DNA of 13,648 bases from Bacteroidaceae bacterium (lineage in GTDB: Bacteria; Bacteroidota; Bacteroidia; Bacteroidales; Bacteroidaceae), in the NCBI GenBank assembly GCA_017472905.1, contig JAFUNW010000357.1:1-13648 (forward strand). Reading direction: 5' to 3'. Shown here in pieces: positions 1-8,208 of this stretch (the stretch's first letter is position 1; each line of letters starts with the position of its first letter). Position numbers and translations under genes: made by a program. Under the pieces are notes generated by a model. The model searched no databases, was not told the DNA's origin, and was given only the letters and a program-made list of their open reading frames with translations.

Positions 1-9
1 AAACTCAAA

Positions 10-49
10 AATAAAGGGAGCTACTTCATAAAAAGTAACTCCCTTTATT
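10..49 (-). terminator. Rho-independent terminator of the serine palmitoyltransferase gene
   Basis: Arms at 10-26 and 33-49 are complementary over 17 positions with one G-U wobble (read on the minus strand) and enclose a 6-base loop. On the minus strand the hairpin is followed by ATTTTTGAG, a short U-tract. It lies about 35 bases past the stop codon of the minus-strand gene ending at 83. The plus-strand side also has T-rich sequence, so it could work both ways. Confidence 0.85.
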
Positions 50-82
50 GATTTAGTCTTTTAAAAAATAGATAATCTACTA

Positions 83-1270
83 CTATTTAATAATATCCAA
101 CTGCTTGAAACATTTTGCCAACTTCTCTACAGCCATGTCAACCTGATCTTTCGTATGAGTGGCCATCAACGCAACACGAACCAACGTATCTTGTGGAGCA
201 CATGCCGGCGGAATAACCGGATTGATGACTATACCCTCATCAAAAGCAAGCTTGGTAACTGTAAAAGTTTTCTCCGTATCACGAACATAAAGCGGAATTA
301 TCGGAGACTCCGTATCGCCAATCTCAAATCCGGCTTCGCGGAATAATTTCAATGCATAGTTCGTTATGTTCCACAAAGCTTCAATTCGCTCCGGCTCATC
401 CTGCAAAATCCGAAGAGCCGTACGAGCCGCAGCCGTTGCAGCCGGCGTACTGCTGGCCTGGAATATATAGGAGCGAGATGTATGGCGCAACCAATTTATC
501 ACCTCCTTATCTCCGGCAACAAAACCTCCTATTGAAGCTAAAGACTTGCTGAACGTACCCATGATAAGGTCTACATCGTCCGTTACGCCGAAATGATCAC
601 AAACACCACGTCCCTGACGACCAAACACGCCCACTCCATGAGCTTCATCTACATAAATACTAGCATTATACTTCTTCTTCAAACGAATAATCTCCGGCAA
701 ATTCGCCAAATCTCCTTCCATAGAGAAGACACCATCAACCACAATCAACTTCACTGCATCCGGTTCACATTTCTGGAGTTTCTTCTCCAAATCTTCCATG
801 TCGTTATGCTTATATTTCAATTGAGTTGCAGCCGACAATCTACGACCATCCACAATGGAAGCGTGGTCACGATCGTCACAAATGATATAATCACTACGTC
901 CCACAAGTTGCGGAATAACACCTTCGTTTACTGTGAAACCGGTTGAAAAGCACAAGGCATCATCTTTCCCTACAAAAGCCGCCAACTCTCGCTCCAATTC
1001 CACATGGATATCAAGCGTTCCATTCAATAAACGAGAACCGGCACAACCGGTTCCATACTTCTCTGTAGCTGCTATTGCGGCTTTCACAATACGTTCATCA
1101 TAGGTTAACCCTAAATAGGCATTCGATCCAAACATCAAGACCCGCTTGCCATCCATCATCACCTCCGTATCTTGGTGACTGTCTATCGTGCGAAAATAAG
1201 GATAAACCCCCTTTGCCATAAATTGCTGGGGAATATCATAACTCGCAAATTTGTCTTGTAAAAATCCCAT
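83..1270 (-). CDS. spt: Serine palmitoyltransferase (alpha-oxoamine synthase family)
   Basis: A PLP-dependent enzyme of 395 aa that condenses L-serine with a fatty acyl-CoA to give 3-ketosphinganine, the first step of sphingolipid synthesis. The fold type I family signature is clear: DEAHGVG at residues 208-214 and the PLP lysine in TFSKS at Lys242. The close relative 8-amino-7-oxononanoate synthase (BioF) shares these motifs. The N-terminus (MGFLQDKFASYDIPQQFMA, then VYPYFR) matches my memory of the characterised Bacteroides enzyme, and no biotin genes are nearby, so serine palmitoyltransferase is preferred. The frame stays open upstream to 1360. The ATG there overlaps the -7 promoter box and cannot be in that transcript; an in-frame ATG at 1345 could be. 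I chose 1270 for family fit. The gene is divergent from a lipid kinase gene and ends before its own terminator. Confidence 0.88.
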   Translation of the reverse strand: MGFLQDKFASYDIPQQFMAKGVYPYFRTIDSHQDTEVMMDGKRVLMFGSNAYLGLTYDERIVKAAIAATEKYGTGCAGSRLLNGTLDIHVELERELAAFVGKDDALCFSTGFTVNEGVIPQLVGRSDYIICDDRDHASIVDGRRLSAATQLKYKHNDMEDLEKKLQKCEPDAVKLIVVDGVFSMEGDLANLPEIIRLKKKYNASIYVDEAHGVGVFGRQGRGVCDHFGVTDDVDLIMGTFSKSLASIGGFVAGDKEVINWLRHTSRSYIFQASSTPAATAAARTALRILQDEPERIEALWNITNYALKLFREAGFEIGDTESPIIPLYVRDTEKTFTVTKLAFDEGIVINPVIPPACAPQDTLVRVALMATHTKDQVDMAVEKLAKCFKQLDIIK

Positions 1271-1357
1271 TTCTATTTGATTCTTGCAGGCTTTAATCCT
1301 ACTTTTTTTGTAAACATTTTTACGTACACCGATGCTAGGTAACATCAAAACAGGCCG

Positions 1358-1365
1358 CAAAGATA
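1358..1365 (-). promoter_or_regulatory. Bacteroidota -7 promoter box for the serine palmitoyltransferase gene
   Basis: Read on the minus strand the box is TATCTTTG followed by CGGCC, a perfect match to TAnnTTTG. No TTTG stands at the expected -33 distance. It predicts a leader of roughly 80 nt before the ATG at 1270. Confidence 0.65.
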
Positions 1366-1461
1366 ACTAATATTTATTATAATTGCGATGGATTGGCTAA
1401 AAAAAAATAAGAATTCACTTAAAACAATAACAAAAGTAGAGCCCAACTAAAAAAGAAAGAT

Positions 1462-1469
1462 TATCTTTG
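1462..1469 (+). promoter_or_regulatory. Bacteroidota -7 promoter box for the lipid kinase gene
   Basis: TATCTTTG followed by C matches TAnnTTTG perfectly and sits 23 bases before the kinase ATG at 1493, giving a short leader. No -33 TTTG is visible. With the box at 1358-1365 on the other strand, this makes a divergent promoter pair about 100 bases apart. Confidence 0.65.
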
Positions 1470-1492
1470 CATTTAAATGGCCAATTACGAAT

Positions 1493-2539
1493 ATGAATAG
1501 CAAGAAAAAAATAGTTTTCATTGTCAATCCTATCTCAGGAGCCCAAAACAAAAAAGGAATCACGCGCAAGATTCGGGAATATATCAATAAGGATATATAC
1601 GATTACCGTATTATTGCTACACAATACGCAGGTCACGCCTCTGTCATCGCAGCAGAAAAAGTTGCAGAAAAGACGGATGTTGTCGTTGCGGTAGGAGGAG
1701 ATGGAAGTATTAATGAAGTAGCTCGTTCTTTGATACATACATCAACAGCACTTGGCATCATCCCATGCGGTTCCGGAAACGGATTGGCTCGGCATTTACA
1801 AATCCCAATGGATATAAAAGGAGCTATAAACATCCTTAACGATGGGGTCATAACTCCTATTGACTATGGAAAAATAAACGGAATACCCTATTTTTGTACA
1901 TGCGGAGTTGGATTCGATGCTTTTGTCAGCATGAAATTCGCTGAATCAGGGAAACGCGGCTTAGTTACATACTTGGAAAACACTTTATTGGAAGGGCTTC
2001 GTTACAAGCCGGAAACTTATGAAATCGAAAACGAAGACGGAACACAACGTTATCAAGCATTCTTAATCACTTGCGCAAACGCATCCCAATACGGGAATAA
2101 CGCATACATTGCCCCTAAAGCCTCACTATGCGATGGGTTGATGGATATCACGATTATGGAACCATTTACGATGTTAGACGCTGCCTCTATTTCAATTCAA
2201 CTATTCAATGGAACCATTGACCAGAACAGCAGAATAAAAACTATGCGAAGTAAAAAAATTCGCATACACCGGAATAAACCGGGAGTAATCCACTACGATG
2301 GCGATCCCATCATGGCCGAGGCTGATCTTGATATTGAAATAATAGAAAAAGGATTAAACGTTGTAGCTAAAGAACCTAAAGAATTCATAGCCGGCAATAC
2401 TAATATATGGCAAAACATCATTGATTCTTTTCATGAGCTTAAACCAATAGGCGATGCTATTGCTGAAGACATTGTAGCACGTAATAGACGATTACTAGTT
2501 ATTAACAAAGAATTTTTACGTAAATTAAAGAAAAAATAG
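1493..2539 (+). CDS. Diacylglycerol/sphingoid-base kinase family protein (YegS/BmrU/LCB5-like)
   Basis: A 348-aa soluble lipid kinase of the DAGK catalytic superfamily. It opens with the nucleotide-binding strand IVFIVNPISG. The glycine-rich ATP loop GGDGS is at residues 68-72, and PCGSGNGLARHL starts at residue 91; both are hallmarks of diacylglycerol, sphingosine and ceramide kinases. The family transfers phosphate from ATP to a lipid hydroxyl; the substrate cannot be read from sequence. Divergent placement next to serine palmitoyltransferase suggests a sphingoid base, ceramide or related lipid, but diacylglycerol is equally possible. There is no signal peptide or membrane segment, so it probably acts at the inner leaflet. 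Its TAG stop directly abuts the stop codon of the convergent methyltransferase gene. An 8-codon upstream reading frame (1477-1500) overlaps the start. Confidence 0.82.
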   Translation: MNSKKKIVFIVNPISGAQNKKGITRKIREYINKDIYDYRIIATQYAGHASVIAAEKVAEKTDVVVAVGGDGSINEVARSLIHTSTALGIIPCGSGNGLARHLQIPMDIKGAINILNDGVITPIDYGKINGIPYFCTCGVGFDAFVSMKFAESGKRGLVTYLENTLLEGLRYKPETYEIENEDGTQRYQAFLITCANASQYGNNAYIAPKASLCDGLMDITIMEPFTMLDAASISIQLFNGTIDQNSRIKTMRSKKIRIHRNKPGVIHYDGDPIMAEADLDIEIIEKGLNVVAKEPKEFIAGNTNIWQNIIDSFHELKPIGDAIAEDIVARNRRLLVINKEFLRKLKKK

Positions 2540-3244
2540 TCATAGATAAAAATCTTTTGTCATTTGTAAATATGTATCACTCTTAATGCCTAAAGATTGT
2601 TCCAATACCAACTCTTCTGTTTCCACCTGCACATTTTCCAATACATTACGAAAAGCCAACATTGCTCGTTTAGGAGATACTCCTGATTTCGTATAAACGA
2701 TTGTTTCGCGAGAGAGATAAAGTAAATGAGAAATTGCAGCTGCTTTTATCGCACTAACAAGATTCATTGGAACTATCAAAGAAAACTCGCCACCCGGAGA
2801 AAGCAATGACGAAACCGCAGACATTAATTCATCAAAAGTCAAACCATCCGTATGACGCGCCAATGTCCGCTTTTCTACCGGAGATTTCAACGAATTAATA
2901 AAATAAGGGGGATTGGAAAATATCACATCAAATTTTTCTTCAGAATAAAAAGAACGGATATCCGTACACATCACACTTAAGCGATTGCTCCAAGGAGAAT
3001 TCGACATATTTTCTAAAGCTTGAGCAGCTGCATCACAATCAATCTCAACCCCTAAAATCTCTCCTTTGCATCTTTGAGCTGCCATCAAAGCTATAACACC
3101 GGATCCACAACCTATATCTAACAAACGTTTGGCTCCATCCAAACGCAACCAACTACCCAATAAAACTGCATCTGTACCAACTTTCATCGCACAACGGTCG
3201 TGATATACAACAAACTGCTTAAATTGGAAATATGAATTCGCCAT
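2540..3244 (-). CDS. trmN6: tRNA1(Val) (adenine(37)-N6)-methyltransferase (YfiC/TrmN6 type)
   Basis: A 234-aa class I SAM-dependent methyltransferase. The N-terminus FKQFVVYHDRCAMKVGTDAV is characteristic of the YfiC/TrmN6 family. SAM motif I is LLDIGCGSGV at residues 41-50, the acidic end of strand 2 is VEID near residue 66, and the catalytic NPPY is at residues 111-114, as expected for exocyclic-amino adenine methylation. In E. coli this enzyme makes m6A at position 37 of tRNA1(Val); the same role is inferred here. The length is normal for the family. It is transcribed towards the lipid kinase gene with no spacer between the two stop codons and away from lon, which starts 226 bases upstream. 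No dedicated terminator is visible. Confidence 0.87.
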   Translation of the reverse strand: MANSYFQFKQFVVYHDRCAMKVGTDAVLLGSWLRLDGAKRLLDIGCGSGVIALMAAQRCKGEILGVEIDCDAAAQALENMSNSPWSNRLSVMCTDIRSFYSEEKFDVIFSNPPYFINSLKSPVEKRTLARHTDGLTFDELMSAVSSLLSPGGEFSLIVPMNLVSAIKAAAISHLLYLSRETIVYTKSGVSPKRAMLAFRNVLENVQVETEELVLEQSLGIKSDTYLQMTKDFYL

Positions 3245-3282
3245 AAATTACATTAATCAATTCATTTAAAATTTTGCCGCTA

Positions 3283-3290
3283 CAAAGCTA
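3283..3290 (-). promoter_or_regulatory. Bacteroidota -7 promoter box for trmN6
   Basis: Read on the minus strand the box is TAGCTTTG, a perfect TAnnTTTG match about 39 bases before the trmN6 ATG. No matching -33 element is seen. Confidence 0.5.
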
Positions 3291-3373
3291 CAAGAAAAAG
3301 AGAATATTTACCCATATAAACACATTATATCACACATTTTGGCATATCTTTTACATATTTCAGAGGAAAGCAC

Positions 3374-3404
3374 CCCCTATTTTGAGGGGAAATGATTAAC
3401 TTTG
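3374..3404 (+). promoter_or_regulatory. lon promoter with an inverted repeat just upstream of the -7 box
   Basis: TAACTTTG at 3397-3404 matches the TAnnTTTG box and precedes the lon ATG by 66 bases. Immediately upstream, CCCCT (3374-3378) and AGGGG (3385-3389) form a 5-bp inverted repeat around ATTTTG, covering the place where a -33 element would lie. The nearby TTTG at 3381 is too close to the -7 box to be the -33. The leader also holds a weak A/T hairpin (3414-3420 with 3426-3432). Confidence 0.5.
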
Positions 3405-3470
3405 CACCGCTATTTTTTCTTTTAGAGAAAAACATACATCAAAACGGTACTAATAGAAGTTTTTAGAAGA

Positions 3471-5942
3471 ATGAAAAGAAGATATTTAAGCGAAATAGAA
3501 GACGCAAATGAAGGAGGATCATCATTTTCACTGATTGCAGACTTTGACGGGAACGAAGAACAAATTTTTGAAGAAGAGATAGACGAAACTCTTCCCTTAT
3601 TACCTTTACGAAATATGGTATTATATCCTGGTATTGTATTACCGATTTCAATAGGACGCCATTCATCCCTTAAGCTAGTCAAGCATGCTTTCAAGAACGG
3701 ACTAAAAATTGCAACTTTCACTCAAATAAAACCAGAACAAGAACTTCCTAGTAGAACTGATTTATACCCTATAGGAACGGCAGCCAAGGTCGTTAGAATC
3801 CTTGAAATGCCAGATAGCAGTACAACCGTCATCCTACAAGGAATGGCACGTATACAATTAGAAGAGATTAAGCAAGTTTCTCCTTTTTATTTGGGAAAAG
3901 TTGAAAAATTACGTGAAATTTTACCCGAAACCCATAGCCGGGAATTTGAAGCCGTTGTAGAAAATTGCAAAGAAGTAGCCATTGAATATTTAAAGACGGC
4001 AGATTATCCATCGCAAGCCATCTTCGCAATCAAAAACATTTCAAACAAAATGTTTTTGGTCAATTTTATAGCGGCAAACCTTATTTTTTCAATCGTTGAG
4101 AAGATTAAACTATTAGAAAAGGATTCACTTCTTGCACGCTCATACGACCTTTTATCACTTTTAAACAGAGAAGTACAGTTAGCAACCCTGAAAGCTAACA
4201 TCCAGATGAAGACCAGAGAGGAAATCGACCAACAACAAAAAGAATATTTCCTCCAACAGCAAATTAAAAACATCCAAGATGAGCTAGGAGGAAGTGCACA
4301 AAATCAAGAGGTCAACGAAATGACAAAACAAGCCGACAATAAAAAGTGGAGTAAGGAAATCAGATCCATTTTTGATAAAGAATTGGCTAAATTAGAACGT
4401 TTGAATCCACAATCCCCCGATTATAATGTACAACTCAACTATTTAGGAACAATGTTGAGTTTACCTTGGAATGAATATACAACCGACAATCTGAATCTTA
4501 CCAATGCCGAAAAAACACTTAATCGTGACCATTATGGTCTAGAGAAAGTAAAAGAACGAATTTTGGAGTACCTTGCTGTACTTAAAATGCGCGGAGATTT
4601 AAAATCCCCCATTCTTTGTCTGTATGGACCTCCGGGAGTAGGAAAAACCTCACTCGGAAAATCAATAGCCAATGCTCTGAAACGAAAATATGTCCGCATT
4701 TCATTGGGAGGATTACACGATGAAGCTGAAATTCGCGGGCATCGAAAAACTTATATAGGAGCTATGCCCGGACGTATTATCAAGAGCATAGCAAAAGCCG
4801 GGTCTTCCAATCCGGTATTTATCCTTGATGAGATTGACAAAATCTCACAGATGACAAACAACGGCGACCCATCATCCGCTCTTCTTGAAGTTTTGGATCC
4901 GGAACAGAACAATGCATTCCACGATAACTTCCTTGATGTTGATTACGACCTTTCCAAAGTTATGTTCATAGCTACTGCCAATAATCTGAATACAATTCCG
5001 GCACCGCTATTAGACCGTATGGAACTAATCGAAGTAAGCGGATACATTACTGAAGAGAAAATAGAAATAGCCAAACGCCATTTGATTCCAAAAGAAATCG
5101 AAAATGTAGGCCATAATAAGAGAGACATAAAATTAAACAAGGCCGCAATCGAATACATTATTGAATCTCACACTCGTGAAAGTGGAGTTCGAGAATTAAA
5201 TAAGAAAATAGGAAAATTAATGCGCAAGGTTGCCAAAGATTATGCAACCCAAGGCTATAGCATCCACCGCGACATCAAGCAGGACAATGTTCGCGAGTTG
5301 TTAGGAGTTCCCGAATACAGTCGGGATATTTACCAAGGAAATGATTATGCCGGAGTCGTTACAGGATTAGCATGGACTGCCGTGGGCGGTGAAATCCTTT
5401 TTGTAGAAACAAGTTTAAGCAAAGGAAAAGGAGGAAAGCTGACGCTTACCGGAAATTTAGGCGATGTCATGAAAGAATCTGCCATGTTAGCCCTCGAATA
5501 CATCAAAGCGCATACCCACTTATTAAACATCGACAACGAGATTTTCGACAATTGGAACATACATATTCACGTACCGGAAGGAGCCATTCCAAAGGATGGA
5601 CCATCAGCAGGAATTACGATGGCCACTTCTTTAGCCTCGGCTTTAACACAACGCAAGGTGAAAGCCAATCTTGCAATGACCGGAGAAATTACGTTGCGAG
5701 GCAAGGTTCTTCCTGTCGGAGGCATAAAAGAGAAAATCTTAGCTGCCAAACGAGCAGGAATTAAAGAAATAATCCTTTGTCAGGAGAATAAAAAGAATAT
5801 TGAAGAAATTCCGGAATTCTATTTGAAAGGATTAACGTTCCATTATGTAACCAATGTCAAAGAAGTGTTTAGTATCGCATTACTGCCGGAGAAAGTCGAA
5901 GGAGCCATAGACTTCTGCATTTCCTCTTCCTCAATCGAATAA
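3471..5942 (+). CDS. lon: ATP-dependent protease La (Lon)
   Basis: An 823-aa cytoplasmic AAA+ serine protease that unfolds and degrades damaged and regulatory proteins. In order: an acidic N-terminal tail; the LON substrate-binding domain from LPLLPLRNMVLYPG near residue 41; a coiled-coil stretch around 245-275; Walker A GPPGVGKT at 386-393; Walker B with Asp453-Glu454 in FILDEID; and the protease domain. The catalytic pair is Ser712 in KDGPSAG and Lys755 in GGIKEK, with spacing equal to that of the E. coli Ser679/Lys722 pair. Length is standard, and all catalytic parts are present. It is the first gene of a plus-strand operon, with tgt starting 2 bases after its stop and the Lpt permease following. 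The start at 3471 is the first ATG in frame after the promoter. Confidence 0.97.
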   Translation: MKRRYLSEIEDANEGGSSFSLIADFDGNEEQIFEEEIDETLPLLPLRNMVLYPGIVLPISIGRHSSLKLVKHAFKNGLKIATFTQIKPEQELPSRTDLYPIGTAAKVVRILEMPDSSTTVILQGMARIQLEEIKQVSPFYLGKVEKLREILPETHSREFEAVVENCKEVAIEYLKTADYPSQAIFAIKNISNKMFLVNFIAANLIFSIVEKIKLLEKDSLLARSYDLLSLLNREVQLATLKANIQMKTREEIDQQQKEYFLQQQIKNIQDELGGSAQNQEVNEMTKQADNKKWSKEIRSIFDKELAKLERLNPQSPDYNVQLNYLGTMLSLPWNEYTTDNLNLTNAEKTLNRDHYGLEKVKERILEYLAVLKMRGDLKSPILCLYGPPGVGKTSLGKSIANALKRKYVRISLGGLHDEAEIRGHRKTYIGAMPGRIIKSIAKAGSSNPVFILDEIDKISQMTNNGDPSSALLEVLDPEQNNAFHDNFLDVDYDLSKVMFIATANNLNTIPAPLLDRMELIEVSGYITEEKIEIAKRHLIPKEIENVGHNKRDIKLNKAAIEYIIESHTRESGVRELNKKIGKLMRKVAKDYATQGYSIHRDIKQDNVRELLGVPEYSRDIYQGNDYAGVVTGLAWTAVGGEILFVETSLSKGKGGKLTLTGNLGDVMKESAMLALEYIKAHTHLLNIDNEIFDNWNIHIHVPEGAIPKDGPSAGITMATSLASALTQRKVKANLAMTGEITLRGKVLPVGGIKEKILAAKRAGIKEIILCQENKKNIEEIPEFYLKGLTFHYVTNVKEVFSIALLPEKVEGAIDFCISSSSIE

Positions 5943-5944
5943 AA

Positions 5945-7075
5945 ATGAAATTCAAGTTACAACATACCGATTCTCGTAGCCAGGCACGAGCCGGACTAAT
6001 AACAACCGATCACGGGGAGATTGAGACTCCCATCTTTATGCCTGTCGGAACCATCGGATCTGTAAAAGGAGTCCATCTGACAGAGTTGAAAGAAGATATT
6101 AAAGCGCAGATAATATTGGGAAACACGTACCATCTTTATCTTCGTCCCGGTCTCAATGTGTTAGAGAAAGCCGGAGGACTGCATCGGTTCAACGGCTTCG
6201 ACCGTCCCATGCTTACCGACAGTGGAGGATTCCAAGTCTTCTCTTTATCCGGCATTCGCAAAATGCGGGAAGAGGGCGTTGAGTTCCGGTCACACATTGA
6301 TGGTTCCAAGCATCTCTTTACTCCGGAAAAGGTTATGGACATAGAGCGGACTATCGGGGCGGACATCATGATGGCTTTTGACGAATGCACTCCCGGAGAT
6401 GCGGATTACACCTATGCAAAGAAATCAATGGAGCTGACCCACCGTTGGCTGGATCGTTGTTTAACCCGATTTCATGAAACCGAACCCAAATATGGATATA
6501 ATCAATCCCTGTTCCCCATCGTACAGGGCTGTGTCTATCCCGACTTACGCCGCCGTTCGGCTGAATTTATAGCCTCTAAGGAAGCCGATGGAAATGCCAT
6601 TGGCGGATTGGCTGTAGGTGAACCGACCGAAAAGATGTACGAAATGATTGAGATTGTCAACGAGATTCTGCCGACAGACAAGCCGCGTTATTTGATGGGA
6701 GTAGGAACTCCGGTCAATCTACTCGAAGCAATCGAACGGGGAGTTGACATGTTCGACTGTGTCATGCCTACGCGAAACGGCCGAAACGGTATGCTATTTA
6801 CAAAAGAAGGCATCATCAACATGAAAAACAAGAAGTGGGAAGAAGACTTCTCACCCATTGAAGCCGATGGAGCCTCTGTGGTTGACACACTCTACACCAA
6901 AGCTTATCTTCGCCACCTGTTCCATGCACAAGAGTTACTGGCAATGCAAATTGCATCGGTACACAATCTTGCTTTTTACCTCTGGTTGGTCGGTGAAGCA
7001 CGTAAACACATTATTGCCGGAGACTTCTCCACATGGAAACCCATGATGGTACAGCGTCTTTCCACACGGTTATAA
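5945..7075 (+). CDS. tgt: tRNA-guanine transglycosylase (Tgt), zinc-site cysteines absent
   Basis: A 376-aa enzyme that exchanges guanine-34 for the queuine precursor preQ1 in tRNAs with GUN anticodons (queuosine pathway). Active-site motifs are intact: DSGGFQVFSL with Asp92, MAFDECTP with Asp146 and Cys148, and the nucleophile Asp271 in MFDCVMPTR followed by NGRNG. The C-terminal zinc site normally has CxCxxC plus His. Aligned on the following AYLxHL motif, the three Cys positions are Gly309, Ser311 and Asp314, while the histidine is kept (His340 in SVHN, at the expected spacing of 26). No cysteine occurs nearby. I believe this is usual in Bacteroidota Tgt rather than damage, but that is from memory. 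It starts 2 bases after lon and ends 20 bases before the permease ATG, so translation is probably coupled. Confidence 0.96.
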   Translation: MKFKLQHTDSRSQARAGLITTDHGEIETPIFMPVGTIGSVKGVHLTELKEDIKAQIILGNTYHLYLRPGLNVLEKAGGLHRFNGFDRPMLTDSGGFQVFSLSGIRKMREEGVEFRSHIDGSKHLFTPEKVMDIERTIGADIMMAFDECTPGDADYTYAKKSMELTHRWLDRCLTRFHETEPKYGYNQSLFPIVQGCVYPDLRRRSAEFIASKEADGNAIGGLAVGEPTEKMYEMIEIVNEILPTDKPRYLMGVGTPVNLLEAIERGVDMFDCVMPTRNGRNGMLFTKEGIINMKNKKWEEDFSPIEADGASVVDTLYTKAYLRHLFHAQELLAMQIASVHNLAFYLWLVGEARKHIIAGDFSTWKPMMVQRLSTRL

Positions 7076-7095
7076 ATCAACGTCAACTGAAGAAA

Positions 7096-8208
7096 ATGAA
7101 AATACCGTTCCGAATAAATTTCATCAAGAAGTTAGATTGGTACATCATCGTCAAGTTTCTAGGTACGTACTTCTTTGCCATCGTTTTGATTTTGTCAATC
7201 GCTGTCGTATTCGACATCAACGAAAACATCGACAAGTTCGTAGCGAACAAAGCCCCTTTGAAAGCCATCATCTTCGACTACTATTTGAACTTTATCCCCT
7301 ACTTTGCGAATCTTTTCAGCTCGCTGTTTGTGTTCATCGCTGTTATCTTTTTCACGTCCAAACTGGCAGAAAATTCCGAGATTATCGCCATGTTTTCATG
7401 CGGAATGAGCTTTAAGAGATTAATGCGCCCCTACATGATTTCTGCGGCCATCATTGCCTTAATCACCTACGGACTCGGAGCATACATCATACCGGAAGGA
7501 AGCCAAACCCGACTTGATTTCGAAAGCAAGTATCGCCGCAAAAAGAAGGTTGACTATGCACGGAACATCCAATTGGAGGTCGATACCGGCGTCATCGCAT
7601 ACATCGAGCGGTTCGAGAACTACAACAAAACCGGTTACCGCTTCTCACTCGACAAGTTCGTGGACAAGAAAATGGTGTCGCATATGACAGCCCGTTCCAT
7701 TACCTACGACACCATTGGCGGACAAAAGTACCGATGGAAAGCCAAGGACTACACAATCCGCGAATTTACGGACTTAAACGAAAAAATCAGCAGCGGAAGT
7801 CGTCTGGACACAACCATCGTGATGGAGCCATCCGATTTCCTAATCACGCGTAACCAGCAGGAAACCATGACAAGCCCGGAGCTAAAAGCATACATCAACA
7901 AGCAAAAGCAACGCGGATTCGCCAACATCAAGGAGTTTGAAATCGAGTATCACAAACGTATCGCCATGTCGTTTGCTTCGTTCATACTTACCACCATCGG
8001 ACTGGCACTCTCTTCACGAAAAACCAAGGGAGGAATGGGACTTCACTTGGGAATCGGACTCGGTTTGAGCTTTTCATACATACTTTTCCAAACGGTATCA
8101 TCGACTTTTGCCGTCAACGGAAACATGCCACCGATTATTGCCGTATGGATTCCGAACCTGCTTTATACCGCCATTGCCGTATATCTCTACATCAAAGCAC
8201 CCAAATAG
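7096..8208 (+). CDS. LptF/LptG (YjgP/YjgQ) family lipopolysaccharide transport permease
   Basis: A 370-aa inner-membrane protein of the LptF/LptG family, which with LptB forms the ABC transporter that extracts lipopolysaccharide from the inner membrane. The architecture fits: three N-terminal membrane segments (about 16-39, 62-88, 113-133), a long periplasmic beta-rich domain (about 140-285), and three C-terminal segments (about 289-306, 314-337, 347-366). The motif EIIAMFSCGMSF after the second segment is the family's coupling-helix region. LptF and LptG cannot be told apart here. The frame is open from 7033, overlapping tgt by 43 bases, but 7096 gives the family-like N-terminus ending in KKLDWYIIVKFLGTY and lies 20 bases after the tgt stop. 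It is the last gene of the lon operon. Confidence 0.9.
   Translation: MKIPFRINFIKKLDWYIIVKFLGTYFFAIVLILSIAVVFDINENIDKFVANKAPLKAIIFDYYLNFIPYFANLFSSLFVFIAVIFFTSKLAENSEIIAMFSCGMSFKRLMRPYMISAAIIALITYGLGAYIIPEGSQTRLDFESKYRRKKKVDYARNIQLEVDTGVIAYIERFENYNKTGYRFSLDKFVDKKMVSHMTARSITYDTIGGQKYRWKAKDYTIREFTDLNEKISSGSRLDTTIVMEPSDFLITRNQQETMTSPELKAYINKQKQRGFANIKEFEIEYHKRIAMSFASFILTTIGLALSSRKTKGGMGLHLGIGLGLSFSYILFQTVSSTFAVNGNMPPIIAVWIPNLLYTAIAVYLYIKAPK

Noticed and set aside
83..1270. Assignment as BioF (8-amino-7-oxononanoate synthase)
   Set aside because: The two families share the fold and lysine motif, but the N-terminus fits Bacteroides serine palmitoyltransferase and no biotin gene is adjacent. A phylogenetic tree would settle it.
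1271..1360. N-terminal extension of serine palmitoyltransferase to 1360
   Set aside because: The ATG at 1360 overlaps the -7 box, and the extra 30 residues are basic and unlike the family; the start at 1270 gives the family N-terminus. The ATG at 1345 is not strictly excluded.
3381..3384. TTTG before lon as a -33 element
   Set aside because: Only 12 bases separate it from the -7 box, against the 19-21 expected.
7033..7095. Earlier start for the LptF/LptG permease overlapping tgt
   Set aside because: The added 21 residues are simply the tgt 3' end in another frame and precede a good family start at 7096.
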